From Pseudomonas nicosulfuronedens (GTDB taxonomy: Bacteria > Pseudomonadota > Gammaproteobacteria > Pseudomonadales > Pseudomonadaceae): 64,000 nucleotides of DNA. The stretch is from the NCBI RefSeq assembly GCF_005877905.1, contig NZ_SWDV01000010.1, positions 62,001-126,000 on the forward strand, read 5' to 3'. Under the pieces are notes generated by a model, which was not told the DNA's origin, did not search any database, and saw only the letters and a program-made list of their open reading frames with translations. Both the position numbers and the translations under genes were made by a program. Within the stretch, counting starts at the first letter, position 1; each line of letters begins with the position of its first letter. Below, one piece after another: positions 1-8,127 of the stretch.

Positions 1-536
1 CAGGACACTGCGACGGTCAGGTGCTGGCTGTCGCGCGGGTCGACGCTGACCGAGTGAATGCCCGGCCAGTCGTATCCGCCGCCCATCCAGCGCGAGCGCT
101 CCGGGCGGTCCCAGAGCGAGCGATTGAGCTCCCAACTATCGCCACTGTCGGCGCTGCGGAACAGGCCACCGGGGATGGTGCCCGCCCAGAGCACGCCGGG
201 CTCGGCGGCGCCGCCGGTCTCCAGGCACCAGATCTGTTGCAGGACCCAGGGCGCGGGCGGGGCTTCGTCCTCTTTAGGCTCGGGCAGAGGATCAGGCTGT
301 GGCGGGTAGGTCGGCACGGCAATTTCCTGCCAGTCCTCACCGGAGCGCTGACGCCACAGCTTGCAGCCGAAATGGCCAAGGTTCAGGGCGGCGTAGAGGG
401 TCTCATCGCGCGGGTCGGCGAGCACCGTGCTCAGCGGTTCGCCGATGAAATCCCGGCGGGTCTCCTGCCAGCCGTCGGCACTTCGCTGGAAGGTGAACAG
501 GCCCTTGCGGGTCGCTACCAGCAGTCGATCATCCAT
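1..536 (-). CDS. BNR/sialidase-like beta-propeller protein (3' end outside window)
   Basis: The first about 178 residues are visible; the C-terminus lies beyond the window edge. The N-terminus (MDDRLLVATRKGLFTF) and later segments such as LWAGTIPGGLFRSADSGDSW and HSVSVDPRD match the repeated blades of the exo-alpha-sialidase-like, BNR/Asp-box propeller family (SxDxGxxW motif seen). No signal peptide is visible, so the protein is probably cytoplasmic and unlikely to be a real sialidase; its substrate is unknown. The ATG at 536 has a strong GAGGAG ribosome site just upstream. It sits 28 bp downstream of a small ubiquitin-like gene on the same strand, so the two form an operon. Family assignment is fairly sure, function is not. 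Confidence 0.72.
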   Translation of the reverse strand, partial: MDDRLLVATRKGLFTFQRSADGWQETRRDFIGEPLSTVLADPRDETLYAALNLGHFGCKLWRQRSGEDWQEIAVPTYPPQPDPLPEPKEDEAPPAPWVLQQIWCLETGGAAEPGVLWAGTIPGGLFRSADSGDSWELNRSLWDRPERSRWMGGGYDWPGIHSVSVDPRDSQHLTVAVS

Positions 537-564
537 TGTGCTCTCCTCGATTGCTGCCGGGTCC

Positions 565-834
565 TCAACCGCCGCTCAGGGCCTGCACCACGTACACCTC
601 GCTATCCGCCGCCAATGCATCGCTGAGGCGGGCACGGTCACGCAGGCGCAAACCGTCGATGAAGACCGTCAGGTGGCGGCGCAGGCCGCCCTGGTCATCC
701 AGCAGGTAGCCACGCAGTTTCGGCGCTTCGATGAACACCGCCTCCAGGGCACCCGCCAGGGTATCGGCCGTCAGTTCGCGCTCCTCGATGGGAACGTGAC
801 GCTGGATCGACGGTGCGAAGACGATGCGGCACAT
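565..834 (-). CDS. MoaD/ThiS-like ubiquitin-fold sulfur-carrier protein
   Basis: A protein of about 89 residues ending in Ser-Gly-Gly, the C-terminal diglycine used by MoaD/ThiS-type carriers after adenylation and thiocarboxylation. Its pattern (MCRIVFAPSIQRHV..., then LTVFIDGLRLRD, then SEVYVVQALSGG) fits the beta-grasp fold. The start is uncertain: ATG at 834 gives the usual short N-terminus, while ATG at 846 or GTG at 855 would add 4 or 7 residues, and none has a clear ribosome site. It is first in an operon with the propeller gene. No E1-like enzyme (MoeB/ThiF) or molybdopterin synthase large subunit is nearby, so the acceptor of its sulfur is unknown. Confidence 0.75.
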   Translation of the reverse strand: MCRIVFAPSIQRHVPIEERELTADTLAGALEAVFIEAPKLRGYLLDDQGGLRRHLTVFIDGLRLRDRARLSDALAADSEVYVVQALSGG

Positions 835-858
835 GGAGCGGCCCATGACAGACACTGA

Positions 859-877
859 CTGCCCCAGTCTAGGGCAG
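859..877. promoter_or_regulatory. Inverted repeat upstream of the MoaD-like gene
   Basis: CTGCCC and GGGCAG arms flank a 7-bp centre just before the possible starts of the MoaD-like gene. It could be a leader hairpin or an operator. It is seen directly; its function is inference. Confidence 0.3.
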
Positions 878-1297
878 ACGCGGCAGGCGCTCCGACTGGT
901 TCGACGGGCTGCGTGAAGGCAGCTGGAACGGCTCTGGTGCGGCCTTCGCGGTCATCCGAGTGGCGCAATCAGTTTCGATCCAGCTAAACCAAAGGTCGTG
1001 AAAATCACATTTAACAAACCAATCCGCCGTGCGAGTCTCAGGAAATCGTCAGCCAAATCCTTCGACATGCACCTGCTCGTTTCGCCCGCACCGCTGGAAC
1101 CCGTCGCCGCCCGCAAGGCCGGCAGCGCTGTCCGCCTGCCGCGCAAACATGCCCGCTGGCTCGAACTGCAACCGCTGACCCTGCCTCTGGAACTGGCCTT
1201 CTGGGCGCTCTGGCACTGCCGCCACGCGCGTCCACCGGATAGCACCTCTCGCTGACCGGGCACCCCGCCCGAATTCCTTCGACGGAACTACGCTCAG

Positions 1298-1316
1298 GAT
1301 TGGCAAAACGCCAATC
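1298..1316. promoter_or_regulatory. Perfect inverted repeat upstream of pauA3
   Basis: GATTGGC-AAAAC-GCCAATC, about 115 bp before the start of the glutamine synthetase-like gene. The spacing and symmetry fit an operator for a dimeric repressor. Polyamine genes in Pseudomonas are known to be controlled by BauR, PauR and others, but I cannot match this sequence to any of them. Confidence 0.35.
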
Positions 1317-1430
1317 TCGAACAAGACGTAGCCCGTTGCATCGCTTGCCTGCCTTATACCCCCGTGCCCGTCGGCGCGGCCCTGGCCTGCAGGTCGTCAG
1401 CGCATCCGCCTGGATGCTAACGAGAGCCCC

Positions 1431-2795
1431 ATGAATTTCGCCCCCGTGCAAGAAGCCCAGACTTTCCTGGCCAACAACCCCGATATCGAGATGGTCGAGC
1501 TGTTCATCCTCGACGCCAACGGCGTGCCGCGCGGCAAGCTGCTGCACCGCGAGGAGCTGCTGGCCGTGTACCAGTCCGGCCGGCCGCTGCCCAGCACCAT
1601 CCTCGGCCTCACCGTGCACGGCGAGGATGTCGAGGATTCCGGCCTGGTCTGGGACGTGGGTGACATCGATTGCCGCGCCTATCCGCTGGAAAACAGCCTG
1701 GTGCGCCTGCCCTGGCGGCAGATTCCCACGGCGGCGGTGCAGGTCAGCATGCACCCGGTGGAAGGCAAGCCCGCCGACATCGCCGACCCGCGCCACGTGC
1801 TGATCCATGTGATCGATGGGCTCAAGGCCGATGGCTTCCACCCGGTGATGGCCTGCGAGCTGGAGTTCTATCTGCTGGATGCCAAGCGCGACGCCAATGG
1901 CCGCCCGCAGCCGGCGCTGGATGCAGACGGCGGTCGCCCGCGTGCCACGCAGGTTTATGGTCTGCGTGAGCTGGAGCAGATCGAGCCGTTCCTCGCCGAC
2001 CTCTACGCAGCGTGCAAGGCTCAGGGCATTCCGGCGCGCACCGCCATTTCCGAGTACGCGCCCGGCCAGGTGGAAATCACCCTGGAACACGGCGACGCAC
2101 TGCTCGCCATGGACCAGGCCGTACGCTACAAGCGCCTGGTGAAAGGCGTGGCACACAAGCACGGCATGCAGGCGTGCTTCATGGCCAAACCGTTCGATGA
2201 CCTGGCCGGCACCGGCATGCACATGCACGTATCCCTGGCCGACGCCGAAGGCAACAACCTCTATGCCAGCGAAGACCCGGCAGGCACTCCGCTGCTGCGC
2301 CGGTCCGTAGGCGGCATGCTGAAAAGCCTGCTTGACTCGCTGCTGCTGTTCTGCCCCAACGCCAACTCCTACCGCCGTTTCCAGGCCAATAGCTACGCGC
2401 CGCTGGCGCCGACCTGGGGCTGCGACAACCGCACCGTGAGCCTGCGTGTGCCCGGCGGCCCGGCCCATACCCGCCACGTCGAGCACCGCATCTGCGGCGC
2501 CGACGCCAACCCCTACCTGGCCGCCGCCGCCATCCTCGCGGGCATCCATCGCGGCATCCGCGAGGAGATCGACCCGGGCGCGCCGGTGGAAGGCAACGGC
2601 TACGCCCAGGCCAAGGAGCTGCTGCCCACCGACTGGCTCACCTCGCTGCGTGCGCTGGAACGCTCCAGCTGGGCGCGCGATGCGCTGGGACATGAATTCC
2701 TCGGCGTCTACCTGAAGGTCAAGCAGGCCGAGTACCGCCAGTTCATGGGCGAAGTCGGCGAGCAGGACTGGCGCTGGTACCTGACGCAAGCGTGA
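1431..2795 (+). CDS. pauA3: Gamma-glutamylpolyamine synthetase (glutamine synthetase family)
   Basis: A 454-residue protein of the GS-III/PuuA type. It should ligate glutamate to an amine (putrescine, cadaverine or a similar polyamine) using ATP, the first step of the gamma-glutamylation route. Family features include an N-terminal beta-grasp region (IEMVELFILDANGVPRGK), the metal-binding ACELEFYLLD near residue 143, and the ATP/glutamate region GTGMHMHVSL followed by NSYRRF and RTVSLRVPGGP. An FAD oxidoreductase of the PuuB type follows 198 bp downstream, the expected partner that oxidises the glutamylated amine. The symbol rests on remembered synteny (PA1566, with pauB2 = PA1565, close to acnA and aer). 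Pseudomonads carry several pauA paralogs, so the exact substrate is not settled. Confidence 0.8.
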   Translation: MNFAPVQEAQTFLANNPDIEMVELFILDANGVPRGKLLHREELLAVYQSGRPLPSTILGLTVHGEDVEDSGLVWDVGDIDCRAYPLENSLVRLPWRQIPTAAVQVSMHPVEGKPADIADPRHVLIHVIDGLKADGFHPVMACELEFYLLDAKRDANGRPQPALDADGGRPRATQVYGLRELEQIEPFLADLYAACKAQGIPARTAISEYAPGQVEITLEHGDALLAMDQAVRYKRLVKGVAHKHGMQACFMAKPFDDLAGTGMHMHVSLADAEGNNLYASEDPAGTPLLRRSVGGMLKSLLDSLLLFCPNANSYRRFQANSYAPLAPTWGCDNRTVSLRVPGGPAHTRHVEHRICGADANPYLAAAAILAGIHRGIREEIDPGAPVEGNGYAQAKELLPTDWLTSLRALERSSWARDALGHEFLGVYLKVKQAEYRQFMGEVGEQDWRWYLTQA

Positions 2796-2820
2796 AGTTG
2801 TGATGGAAGAACTGAAGAAC

Positions 2821-2966
2821 CCCTCACCCCAGCCCTCTCCCAGAGGGAGAGGGGGCCGTTCGTGCCGAGATGAGCCTTTCGCTCACTGAAGCCATCGGCG
2901 GAAACCGAATTTTCAGCCCGCTCCAATCATCTCCCTCTCCCTTCAGGGAGAGGGCTGGGGAGAGGG
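2821..2966. repeat. Paired CCCTCTCCC/GGGAGAGGG inverted-repeat element
   Basis: Two small hairpins (2833-2853 and 2933-2954, each CCCTCTCCC against GGGAGAGGG) are arranged so that the outer 21-bp arms at 2821-2841 and 2946-2966 are also inverted copies of each other with one mismatch. The whole is 146 bp and fills the gap between pauA3 and pauB2. It resembles a REPIN or small MITE. It could also act as an mRNA hairpin between the two genes. Confidence 0.75.
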
Positions 2967-2993
2967 AAAGCGAACAACAACAGGAACACCGAA

Positions 2994-4307
2994 ATGAACG
3001 CTGCACTGAACCCCGTCACTCCCGCCCCCGAGCGCGCGAAGTCCTACTACTCCGCGAGCCTCAACGAAGAGACCCGCTACCCCACGTTGCAGGGCGAAGT
3101 GAACGTCGATATCGCCATCATCGGCGGCGGCTTCACCGGCGTCGCCACCGCCGTGGAACTGGCGGAGCGCGGCTACAAGGTCGCCATCGTCGAGACCAAC
3201 AAGGTCGGCTGGGGTGCCAGCGGGCGCAACGGCGGGCAGGTCACCGGCAGCCTCTCCGGCGACTCCGCCATGGAAAAACAGATGCGCCAGTGGCTGGGCG
3301 ACGACGTCGACGATTTCATCTGGCATCTGCGCTGGCGCGGCCACGAGATCATCAAGAGCCGCGTGGAGAAATACGGCATCCAGTGCGACCTGAAGTTCGG
3401 CCACCTGCATGCGGCGATGAAGCAGTCGCACATGGACGAGCTGAAGGCCACCTTCGATGACGCCAAGCGCCGTGGCATGGGCGACGAGATCACCCTGCTG
3501 GACGGCGCCGGCGTGCGCGCGCACCTGGAAAGCGACCTCTACTGCGGCGCCATCAAGAACACCCGCAACATGCACCTGCACCCGCTCAACCTGTGCATCG
3601 GCGAGGCCAAGGCCGCCGCCAGCCTGGGTGCGCTGATCTTCGAACACTCCGAAGTGCTGGACATCATCCACGGCCCGCGCCCGGCGGTAGTCACCGCAGG
3701 CGGGCGGATCAACGCCGCGCAGGTGATGCTGGCCGGCGACGTCTACCACAAGCTCGAACGCAAGCAGCTCAAGGGCATGATCTTCCCGGCCATGGGCGGC
3801 ATCGTCACCACCAAGCCGCTGGGCGAACTGGCCAAGCGCATCAACCCGCAGGACCTGGCGGTCTATGACTGCCGTTTCGTACTCGACTACTACCGCATGA
3901 CCGGCGACGGCCGCCTGCTGTTCGGCGGCGGCGCCAACTACTCCGGCCGCGACTCGCGCGACATCGCCGGCGAGCTGCGCCCGTGCATCGAGCGCACCTT
4001 CCCGGCGCTCAAGGGTGTGGACATCGAGTTCCAGTGGAGCTGCGCCATGGGCATCGTGATGAACCGCATCCCGCAGCTGGGCAAGCTGTCGGAGAACGTC
4101 TGGTACTGCCAGGGTTACTCCGGCCACGGCGTGGCGACCACCCACATCATGGGCGAGATCATGGCCACGGCAATGACTGGAGACCTGGAGAAGTTCGACA
4201 CCTTCGCCCAGTGCAAGCACATCCGCGTGCCCATGGGCGACGTGTTCGGCAACCCGATGCTGGCGGCGGGCATGTGGTACTACCAGATGATGGAGAAGCT
4301 GCGCTGA
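2994..4307 (+). CDS. pauB2: FAD-dependent gamma-glutamylpolyamine oxidoreductase (PuuB/PauB type)
   Basis: A 437-residue DAO-family flavoenzyme. The dinucleotide-binding motif IIGGGFTGVATAVELAERG lies near residue 43, followed by the typical GWGASGRNGGQV substrate/FAD stretch. The C-terminus has CQGYSGHGVATTHIMG, as in other glycine/glutamyl-amine oxidases. It would oxidise gamma-glutamylated polyamine to the aldehyde, releasing ammonia and peroxide. It follows pauA3 on the same strand, separated by an inverted-repeat element. The symbol is based on remembered P. aeruginosa synteny; the enzyme family itself is clear. Confidence 0.8.
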   Translation: MNAALNPVTPAPERAKSYYSASLNEETRYPTLQGEVNVDIAIIGGGFTGVATAVELAERGYKVAIVETNKVGWGASGRNGGQVTGSLSGDSAMEKQMRQWLGDDVDDFIWHLRWRGHEIIKSRVEKYGIQCDLKFGHLHAAMKQSHMDELKATFDDAKRRGMGDEITLLDGAGVRAHLESDLYCGAIKNTRNMHLHPLNLCIGEAKAAASLGALIFEHSEVLDIIHGPRPAVVTAGGRINAAQVMLAGDVYHKLERKQLKGMIFPAMGGIVTTKPLGELAKRINPQDLAVYDCRFVLDYYRMTGDGRLLFGGGANYSGRDSRDIAGELRPCIERTFPALKGVDIEFQWSCAMGIVMNRIPQLGKLSENVWYCQGYSGHGVATTHIMGEIMATAMTGDLEKFDTFAQCKHIRVPMGDVFGNPMLAAGMWYYQMMEKLR

Positions 4308-4331
4308 TAGGCGTCCGATGCGGAGATCGGC

Positions 4332-4407
4332 ATAGGGCGGATGACGCGCCAGCGTTATCTGCCGCATGAGCAGCGGCGGATAACCTGTTCCAGGTTATTC
4401 GCCCTAC
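4332..4407. repeat. REP-like inverted repeat, family B copy 1
   Basis: It begins ATAGGGCGGATGACGCGCC and ends with the inverted form (...ATTCGCCCTACG). A second copy is at 18973-19049 with the same termini and the same internal AGCGTTATC word. The 470-bp gap 4308-4776 consists of this copy, a degenerate family C piece near 4436-4478 and a family A copy; no gene is seen in it. Confidence 0.75.
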
Positions 4408-4506
4408 GGTCGGACAGACTCCGGCGCGAACTCTTCGTAGGACCGAGGGGGACGCCTGGTCCTTGCTCGCGAATCGCACTCTGCCGCCCCCCCGGCAAAT
4501 GCCTAT

Positions 4507-4587
4507 GTAGGATGGCGTGGAGCGCAGCGATACCCATTGATGACCGGGCACCGGCAGCACGGGTATCGCAAGCTCCACCCATCCTAC
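4507..4587. repeat. REP-like inverted repeat, family A copy 1
   Basis: It starts GTAGGATGGCGTGGAGCGC, continues AGCGATACCC, and ends GGGTATCGCAAGCTCCACCC ATCCTAC, the near-perfect reverse complement. Other copies are at 9826-9904 and 11915-11997. Size and symmetry fit a REPIN. Confidence 0.8.
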
Positions 4588-4776
4588 ATTTGTGCTTCGC
4601 CGTGATCTCGACGTAGGCGGGGAGTCCGACCGTAGATAAGAACAGCCCCTACAATCCGGCAGCGGTGCCAAGGGGAAACACCTCGAAACCCCCACCCGCT
4701 CCGCCCGTACCCGCAACCACTCGACACCGCCGCCACGCTCAGGGATAAAGGCTCCACTTCGCCGTTGGAGTGAGCC

Positions 4777-5700
4777 ATGCGTTTCCCCTCGATGACCGCC
4801 CTGCGCGTGCTGGACGCCGTTGCCCGCCTGGGCAGCCTGTCCGGTGCGGCCAGCGAGCTGAGCCTGACCCGCAGTGCCGTCAGCCACCAGTTGCACAGCC
4901 TGGAAGACTGCCTGGGCATCCCTCTCACCGAGCGGGTCGGCCGTGGCATCGCGCTGACCTACCACGGCGAATGCTTCGCCCGCGAGACCCAGCGCGCGCT
5001 GGCGATCCTCAACGAGGCGCGACGCTTCGCCAATGCCGAGGAAGTCTCCGGCCGCCTGTGCGTGAGCTGCACGCCAGGCTTCGCCACCTACTGGCTGTGC
5101 CACCAGATCGGCAAGTTCCAGCGCGCCCACCCGCAGGTGGAGCTGAACCTGGTCTCGCCACGGGTACCCGACGACGTCAGCGACCGCGACGTCGACCTGT
5201 TCATCGCCTACGGCGTGGGCGACTGGACCGACCTGCACGTGGACCTGATCGCCACCCTGGACACCTTCCCGGTGTGCAGCCCCTCGCTGATCAACTCGGT
5301 GGGCGGTCTCGACTCCCCCGAGGACCTGTCCAGCCTGCCCTTCCTGCACATGGTCGATCACTCCGACTGGCTGCTGTGGACGGCCGCCGCCGGGGTGAAG
5401 AACCTCAACGTGCGCAACGGCATCGTCTTCTCCGATGCGCACCTGGTGCAATCGGCGGCCATCGCCGGCCAGGGCGTGGCCATGGGCGATGCGCTGGTGA
5501 GCGGCGACGCCATGGCCAAGGGGCAACTGGTGCGCCTGTTCAACGTCGCCATCGAGCCGCCCAACCGCTACTACTTCGTCACCGACCCGGCCAAGTCCGA
5601 GCGCCCCGACGTCCGGGCCTTCAAGGCCTGGATGAAAGCCGAACTGCGGATGTCCGAGCAATTCCGCCAGGGCTCGCGCCACGCACTGATTGGTGAGTGA
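4777..5700 (+). CDS. LysR-family transcriptional regulator
   Basis: A 307-residue regulator. The winged helix-turn-helix is at residues 5-63 (ALRVLDAVARLGSLSGAASE, then LSLTRSAVSHQLHSLED), followed by the substrate-binding domain (GRLCVSCTPGFATYWLCHQI). It resembles the GcvA subgroup. It lies between the pauA3/pauB2 pair and a polyamine-type ABC transporter on the same strand, so it probably controls one or both. The ATG at 4777 is chosen because the HTH begins directly after it; a clear ribosome site is not obvious. Confidence 0.85.
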   Translation: MRFPSMTALRVLDAVARLGSLSGAASELSLTRSAVSHQLHSLEDCLGIPLTERVGRGIALTYHGECFARETQRALAILNEARRFANAEEVSGRLCVSCTPGFATYWLCHQIGKFQRAHPQVELNLVSPRVPDDVSDRDVDLFIAYGVGDWTDLHVDLIATLDTFPVCSPSLINSVGGLDSPEDLSSLPFLHMVDHSDWLLWTAAAGVKNLNVRNGIVFSDAHLVQSAAIAGQGVAMGDALVSGDAMAKGQLVRLFNVAIEPPNRYYFVTDPAKSERPDVRAFKAWMKAELRMSEQFRQGSRHALIGE

Positions 5701-5839
5701 TTTCGAACAATGAGGGCAAAAAAACGCGATTGAAGCGGAGAGAGATTTGACAATACTGCGTTAAAAAAAGGCCGCTGATTTTTACCGGTTCCTCACCCGG
5801 CGGCTGCTCGAACAAGAACAAGAAATCGAGGTAAGTGCA

Positions 5840-6925
5840 GTGGAGCAACAGCCCCAACTCCGTGCCATCAGCATCGGCAAGAGCTACGGAAGTTTCAACG
5901 CGCTGGATGGCGTGAACATCGATATCCAGCAGGGTGAGTTCCTCACTCTTCTGGGCCCGTCGGGCTCCGGCAAGACCACCTTCCTGATGATCCTTGCCGG
6001 CTTCCAGGACCCGTCCCGTGGTCGCCTGGAGGAAGGCGGCGCCGACATCACCAAGCGCCCCGCCGAGAAGCGCAACTTCGGCATGGTGTTCCAGGGCTAC
6101 GCCCTGTTCCCGCACATGAGCATCGAGGACAACGTCGCCTTCCCGCTGAAGATCCGTGGGGTGAAGGCCGAGGAGCGCAACCGCCGCGTGCGCCACATGC
6201 TCGACGTGGTAGGCCTCGGCGAGCATCTGGGCAAGCGCCCCGGCGAACTCTCCGGTGGACAGCAGCAACGCGTGGCCATCGCCCGCGCACTGGTGTTCGA
6301 ACCGGACATGTTGCTGCTCGACGAACCGCTCTCGGCGCTGGACAAGAACCTGCGCGAACAGCTGCAGGCGGAACTGCAGCGCATCCACCGCCAGGTCGGC
6401 ACTACCTTCGTCTTCGTCACCCATGACCAGAACGAAGCCCTCGCCCTGTCCACCCGCATCGCCATCTTCAACCGCGGCCAGCTGGCCCAGGTCGATGATC
6501 CACAGACCATCTACAACCAGCCAAACAACCGCTTCGTCGCTGAGTTCCTCGGCAAGATGAACCTGTTCCCGCTCAGCCAGGTGGGCCGTGCCGGCGAACT
6601 GGCCTGCGGACGCTTCGGCGAAGCCGAACTGCGTGCCGGCTACTCCCCGGCGATACAGGCCGACGCACCGCTGTTGGCCGTGCGCCCGGAACACATGCAG
6701 CTGCACAGCGCCCCGCCGCAGGTGAATGGCCACAACGTGGTGCAGGCCGTGCTCACCGCGAAGACCTACCAGGGCGCCAGCACCGAGCTGTGCCTGGGAG
6801 CCGGCGCCGAAGGCAAGTTGCCGATGAGCCTGGCCGTGCACGCCGACCATCAAGCCTCGCGCCTGGAGCACGGCTCGAAGGTCTGGCTGAGCTGGCCCAT
6901 CGAGAAAAGCCTGCTGCTGGCCTGA
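5840..6925 (+). CDS. Polyamine-type ABC transporter, ATP-binding subunit
   Basis: 361 residues of the PotA/PotG class. Visible are Walker A (GPSGSGKTT, about residue 40), the signature LSGGQQQRVAIARAL, Walker B (MLLLDEPLSALD) and the switch histidine in VFVTHDQNEAL. A C-terminal TOBE domain (AVRPEHMQLHS) follows. The start is GTG at 5840, with GAGGTAAG about 5 bp upstream. It is the first gene of a four-gene transporter operon and energises uptake of a small cationic amine or amino-acid derivative. A TTGACA at 5747-5752 may be a -35 element, but I see no convincing -10 at the right distance. Confidence 0.9.
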   Translation: MEQQPQLRAISIGKSYGSFNALDGVNIDIQQGEFLTLLGPSGSGKTTFLMILAGFQDPSRGRLEEGGADITKRPAEKRNFGMVFQGYALFPHMSIEDNVAFPLKIRGVKAEERNRRVRHMLDVVGLGEHLGKRPGELSGGQQQRVAIARALVFEPDMLLLDEPLSALDKNLREQLQAELQRIHRQVGTTFVFVTHDQNEALALSTRIAIFNRGQLAQVDDPQTIYNQPNNRFVAEFLGKMNLFPLSQVGRAGELACGRFGEAELRAGYSPAIQADAPLLAVRPEHMQLHSAPPQVNGHNVVQAVLTAKTYQGASTELCLGAGAEGKLPMSLAVHADHQASRLEHGSKVWLSWPIEKSLLLA

Positions 6926-6981
6926 ACCACCGAATGCGTTAGTCCCCTTTTCGCCATCCCACCTGATCGGGAGCTGCCCCC

Positions 6982-8112
6982 ATGTTCAATCCGAAAGAGT
7001 TCAATCCGCACCAGCAAGACTGCATCGAAGTCCTCATCGAAAAGACCCGTCGCGGCCAGATCGACCGCCGTACCTTCCTCAAGGGCATGGGCCTGATGGC
7101 CGCCCTGCCGCTGGCCCTGCGCAGCGGCGTGAGCTTTGCCGCAGGCGACAAGCCGCTGGTCGTCGTGAACTGGGGCGGCGACGCCATCAAGGCGTTCGGC
7201 AAGGCCTGGACCGAGGGCTTCTCCAAGGCCACCGGCATCCCCACCAAGATCGACGGCAGCGGCCCCACCGAGGGTGCCATCCGCACCCAACTGTCCAGCG
7301 GCCGGGTGAGCTGGGACGTGGTCGACGCGGAAAGCTCGATCCTGCAGAACCTGGGCAAGGAAGGCCTGGTGCAGCCCATCGACTACAACGTCGTCTCCAA
7401 GGACAAGGTGCTGCCGGGCTTCGCCTACGAGTACGGTATCGCCGACTACATGCTCAGCTACGTGATCGCCTACGACAGCGAGCGCTTCGGCGACAAGGCG
7501 CCCAAGACCTGGGCGGACTTCTGGGACGTGAAGACCTTCCCTGGCAAGCGCACCCTCTACAAGTGGATGAACGGCATGCTCGAGGCCGCCCTGCTGGCCG
7601 ACGGCGTGGCGCCGGACAAGCTCTACCCGCTGGACGTGCCGCGCGCGCTGAAGAAGATCGAAGAGCTGAAACCCCACGTGCTGGCCTTCTGGGGCTCGGG
7701 CGCGGAGACCCAGCAATTGCTGATCGAAGGCGAAGTGTCCATGGGCGCCATCTGGAACACTCGCGCCCAGGTGATTTCCGAGGACAGCGAAGACCGCATC
7801 AAGTGGACCTTCGACAACGCCCTGCTGGGCTGCAGCAACTGGGGCGTGCTCAAGGGCAACCCGGCCGGCACCGAGGCGGCGATGAAGTTCATTGCCTACG
7901 CCCAGGACCCGCAGTCCCAGGTCGAGCTGTTCAAGATGTTCGGCAACGGTCCGGCCAACCCCGCCGCCGCCGCGCTGATCCCGGACGACCGCAAGCACCT
8001 GAACTGCACCGACCCGGCGAACCTGCCCAAGCAGATCATGCTCAGCCACGAGTGGTACACCGACCACTACGCGGCGACCCTGGAGCAGTACCTGACCCAC
8101 ATTTCCAAGTGA
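6982..8112 (+). CDS. Polyamine-type ABC transporter, periplasmic binding protein with Tat-like signal
   Basis: 376 residues of the PotD/PotF-like family. The N-terminus is unusual for this family: a long charged n-region is followed by DRRTFLKGMG at residues 31-40 and a hydrophobic stretch ending SFAAG. This fits a twin-arginine signal (RRxFLK) better than a standard Sec signal. The mature part begins near KPLVVVNWGGDAIKAF, typical of polyamine/spermidine-type binding proteins. It delivers substrate to the two permeases encoded next. The ATG at 6982 is preceded by a GGGAG ribosome site. Confidence 0.88.
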   Translation: MFNPKEFNPHQQDCIEVLIEKTRRGQIDRRTFLKGMGLMAALPLALRSGVSFAAGDKPLVVVNWGGDAIKAFGKAWTEGFSKATGIPTKIDGSGPTEGAIRTQLSSGRVSWDVVDAESSILQNLGKEGLVQPIDYNVVSKDKVLPGFAYEYGIADYMLSYVIAYDSERFGDKAPKTWADFWDVKTFPGKRTLYKWMNGMLEAALLADGVAPDKLYPLDVPRALKKIEELKPHVLAFWGSGAETQQLLIEGEVSMGAIWNTRAQVISEDSEDRIKWTFDNALLGCSNWGVLKGNPAGTEAAMKFIAYAQDPQSQVELFKMFGNGPANPAAAALIPDDRKHLNCTDPANLPKQIMLSHEWYTDHYAATLEQYLTHISK

Positions 8113-8127
8113 CGCGGAGCGCAGGTC

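Larger units (their letters stand above)
856..1430. other. 575-bp gap before the glutamine synthetase-like gene, no convincing gene
   Basis: No ORF here has both a good ribosome site and family resemblance. A 38-codon minus-strand ORF (1068-952, MSKDLADDFLRLARR...) has a weak AGG site. A plus-strand ORF (1068-1254) ends in LPLELAFWALWHCRH, faintly like the C-terminal end of a LysR regulator, and could be a decayed remnant. The stretch 965-1065 is less GC-rich than its surroundings, as promoters often are. A perfect 7-bp inverted repeat lies at 1298-1316. Confidence 0.4.

Noticed and set aside
952-1068. 38-codon minus-strand ORF MSKDLADDFLRL...
   Set aside because: Only a weak ribosome site and no family resemblance; kept as a remark in the gap entry rather than called as a gene.
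1068-1254. LysR-like C-terminal remnant on the plus strand
   Set aside because: The resemblance is limited to a few residues (LPLELAFWALWHCRH), too little to call a pseudogene.
1038-2789. 583-residue open frame on the minus strand across pauA3
   Set aside because: It is the antisense shadow of a clear enzyme gene; high GC leaves long frames open, and the translation resembles no family.
4307-4776. Small ORFs in the gap between pauB2 and the LysR gene
   Set aside because: They are made of REP-like inverted repeats and repeat fragments.
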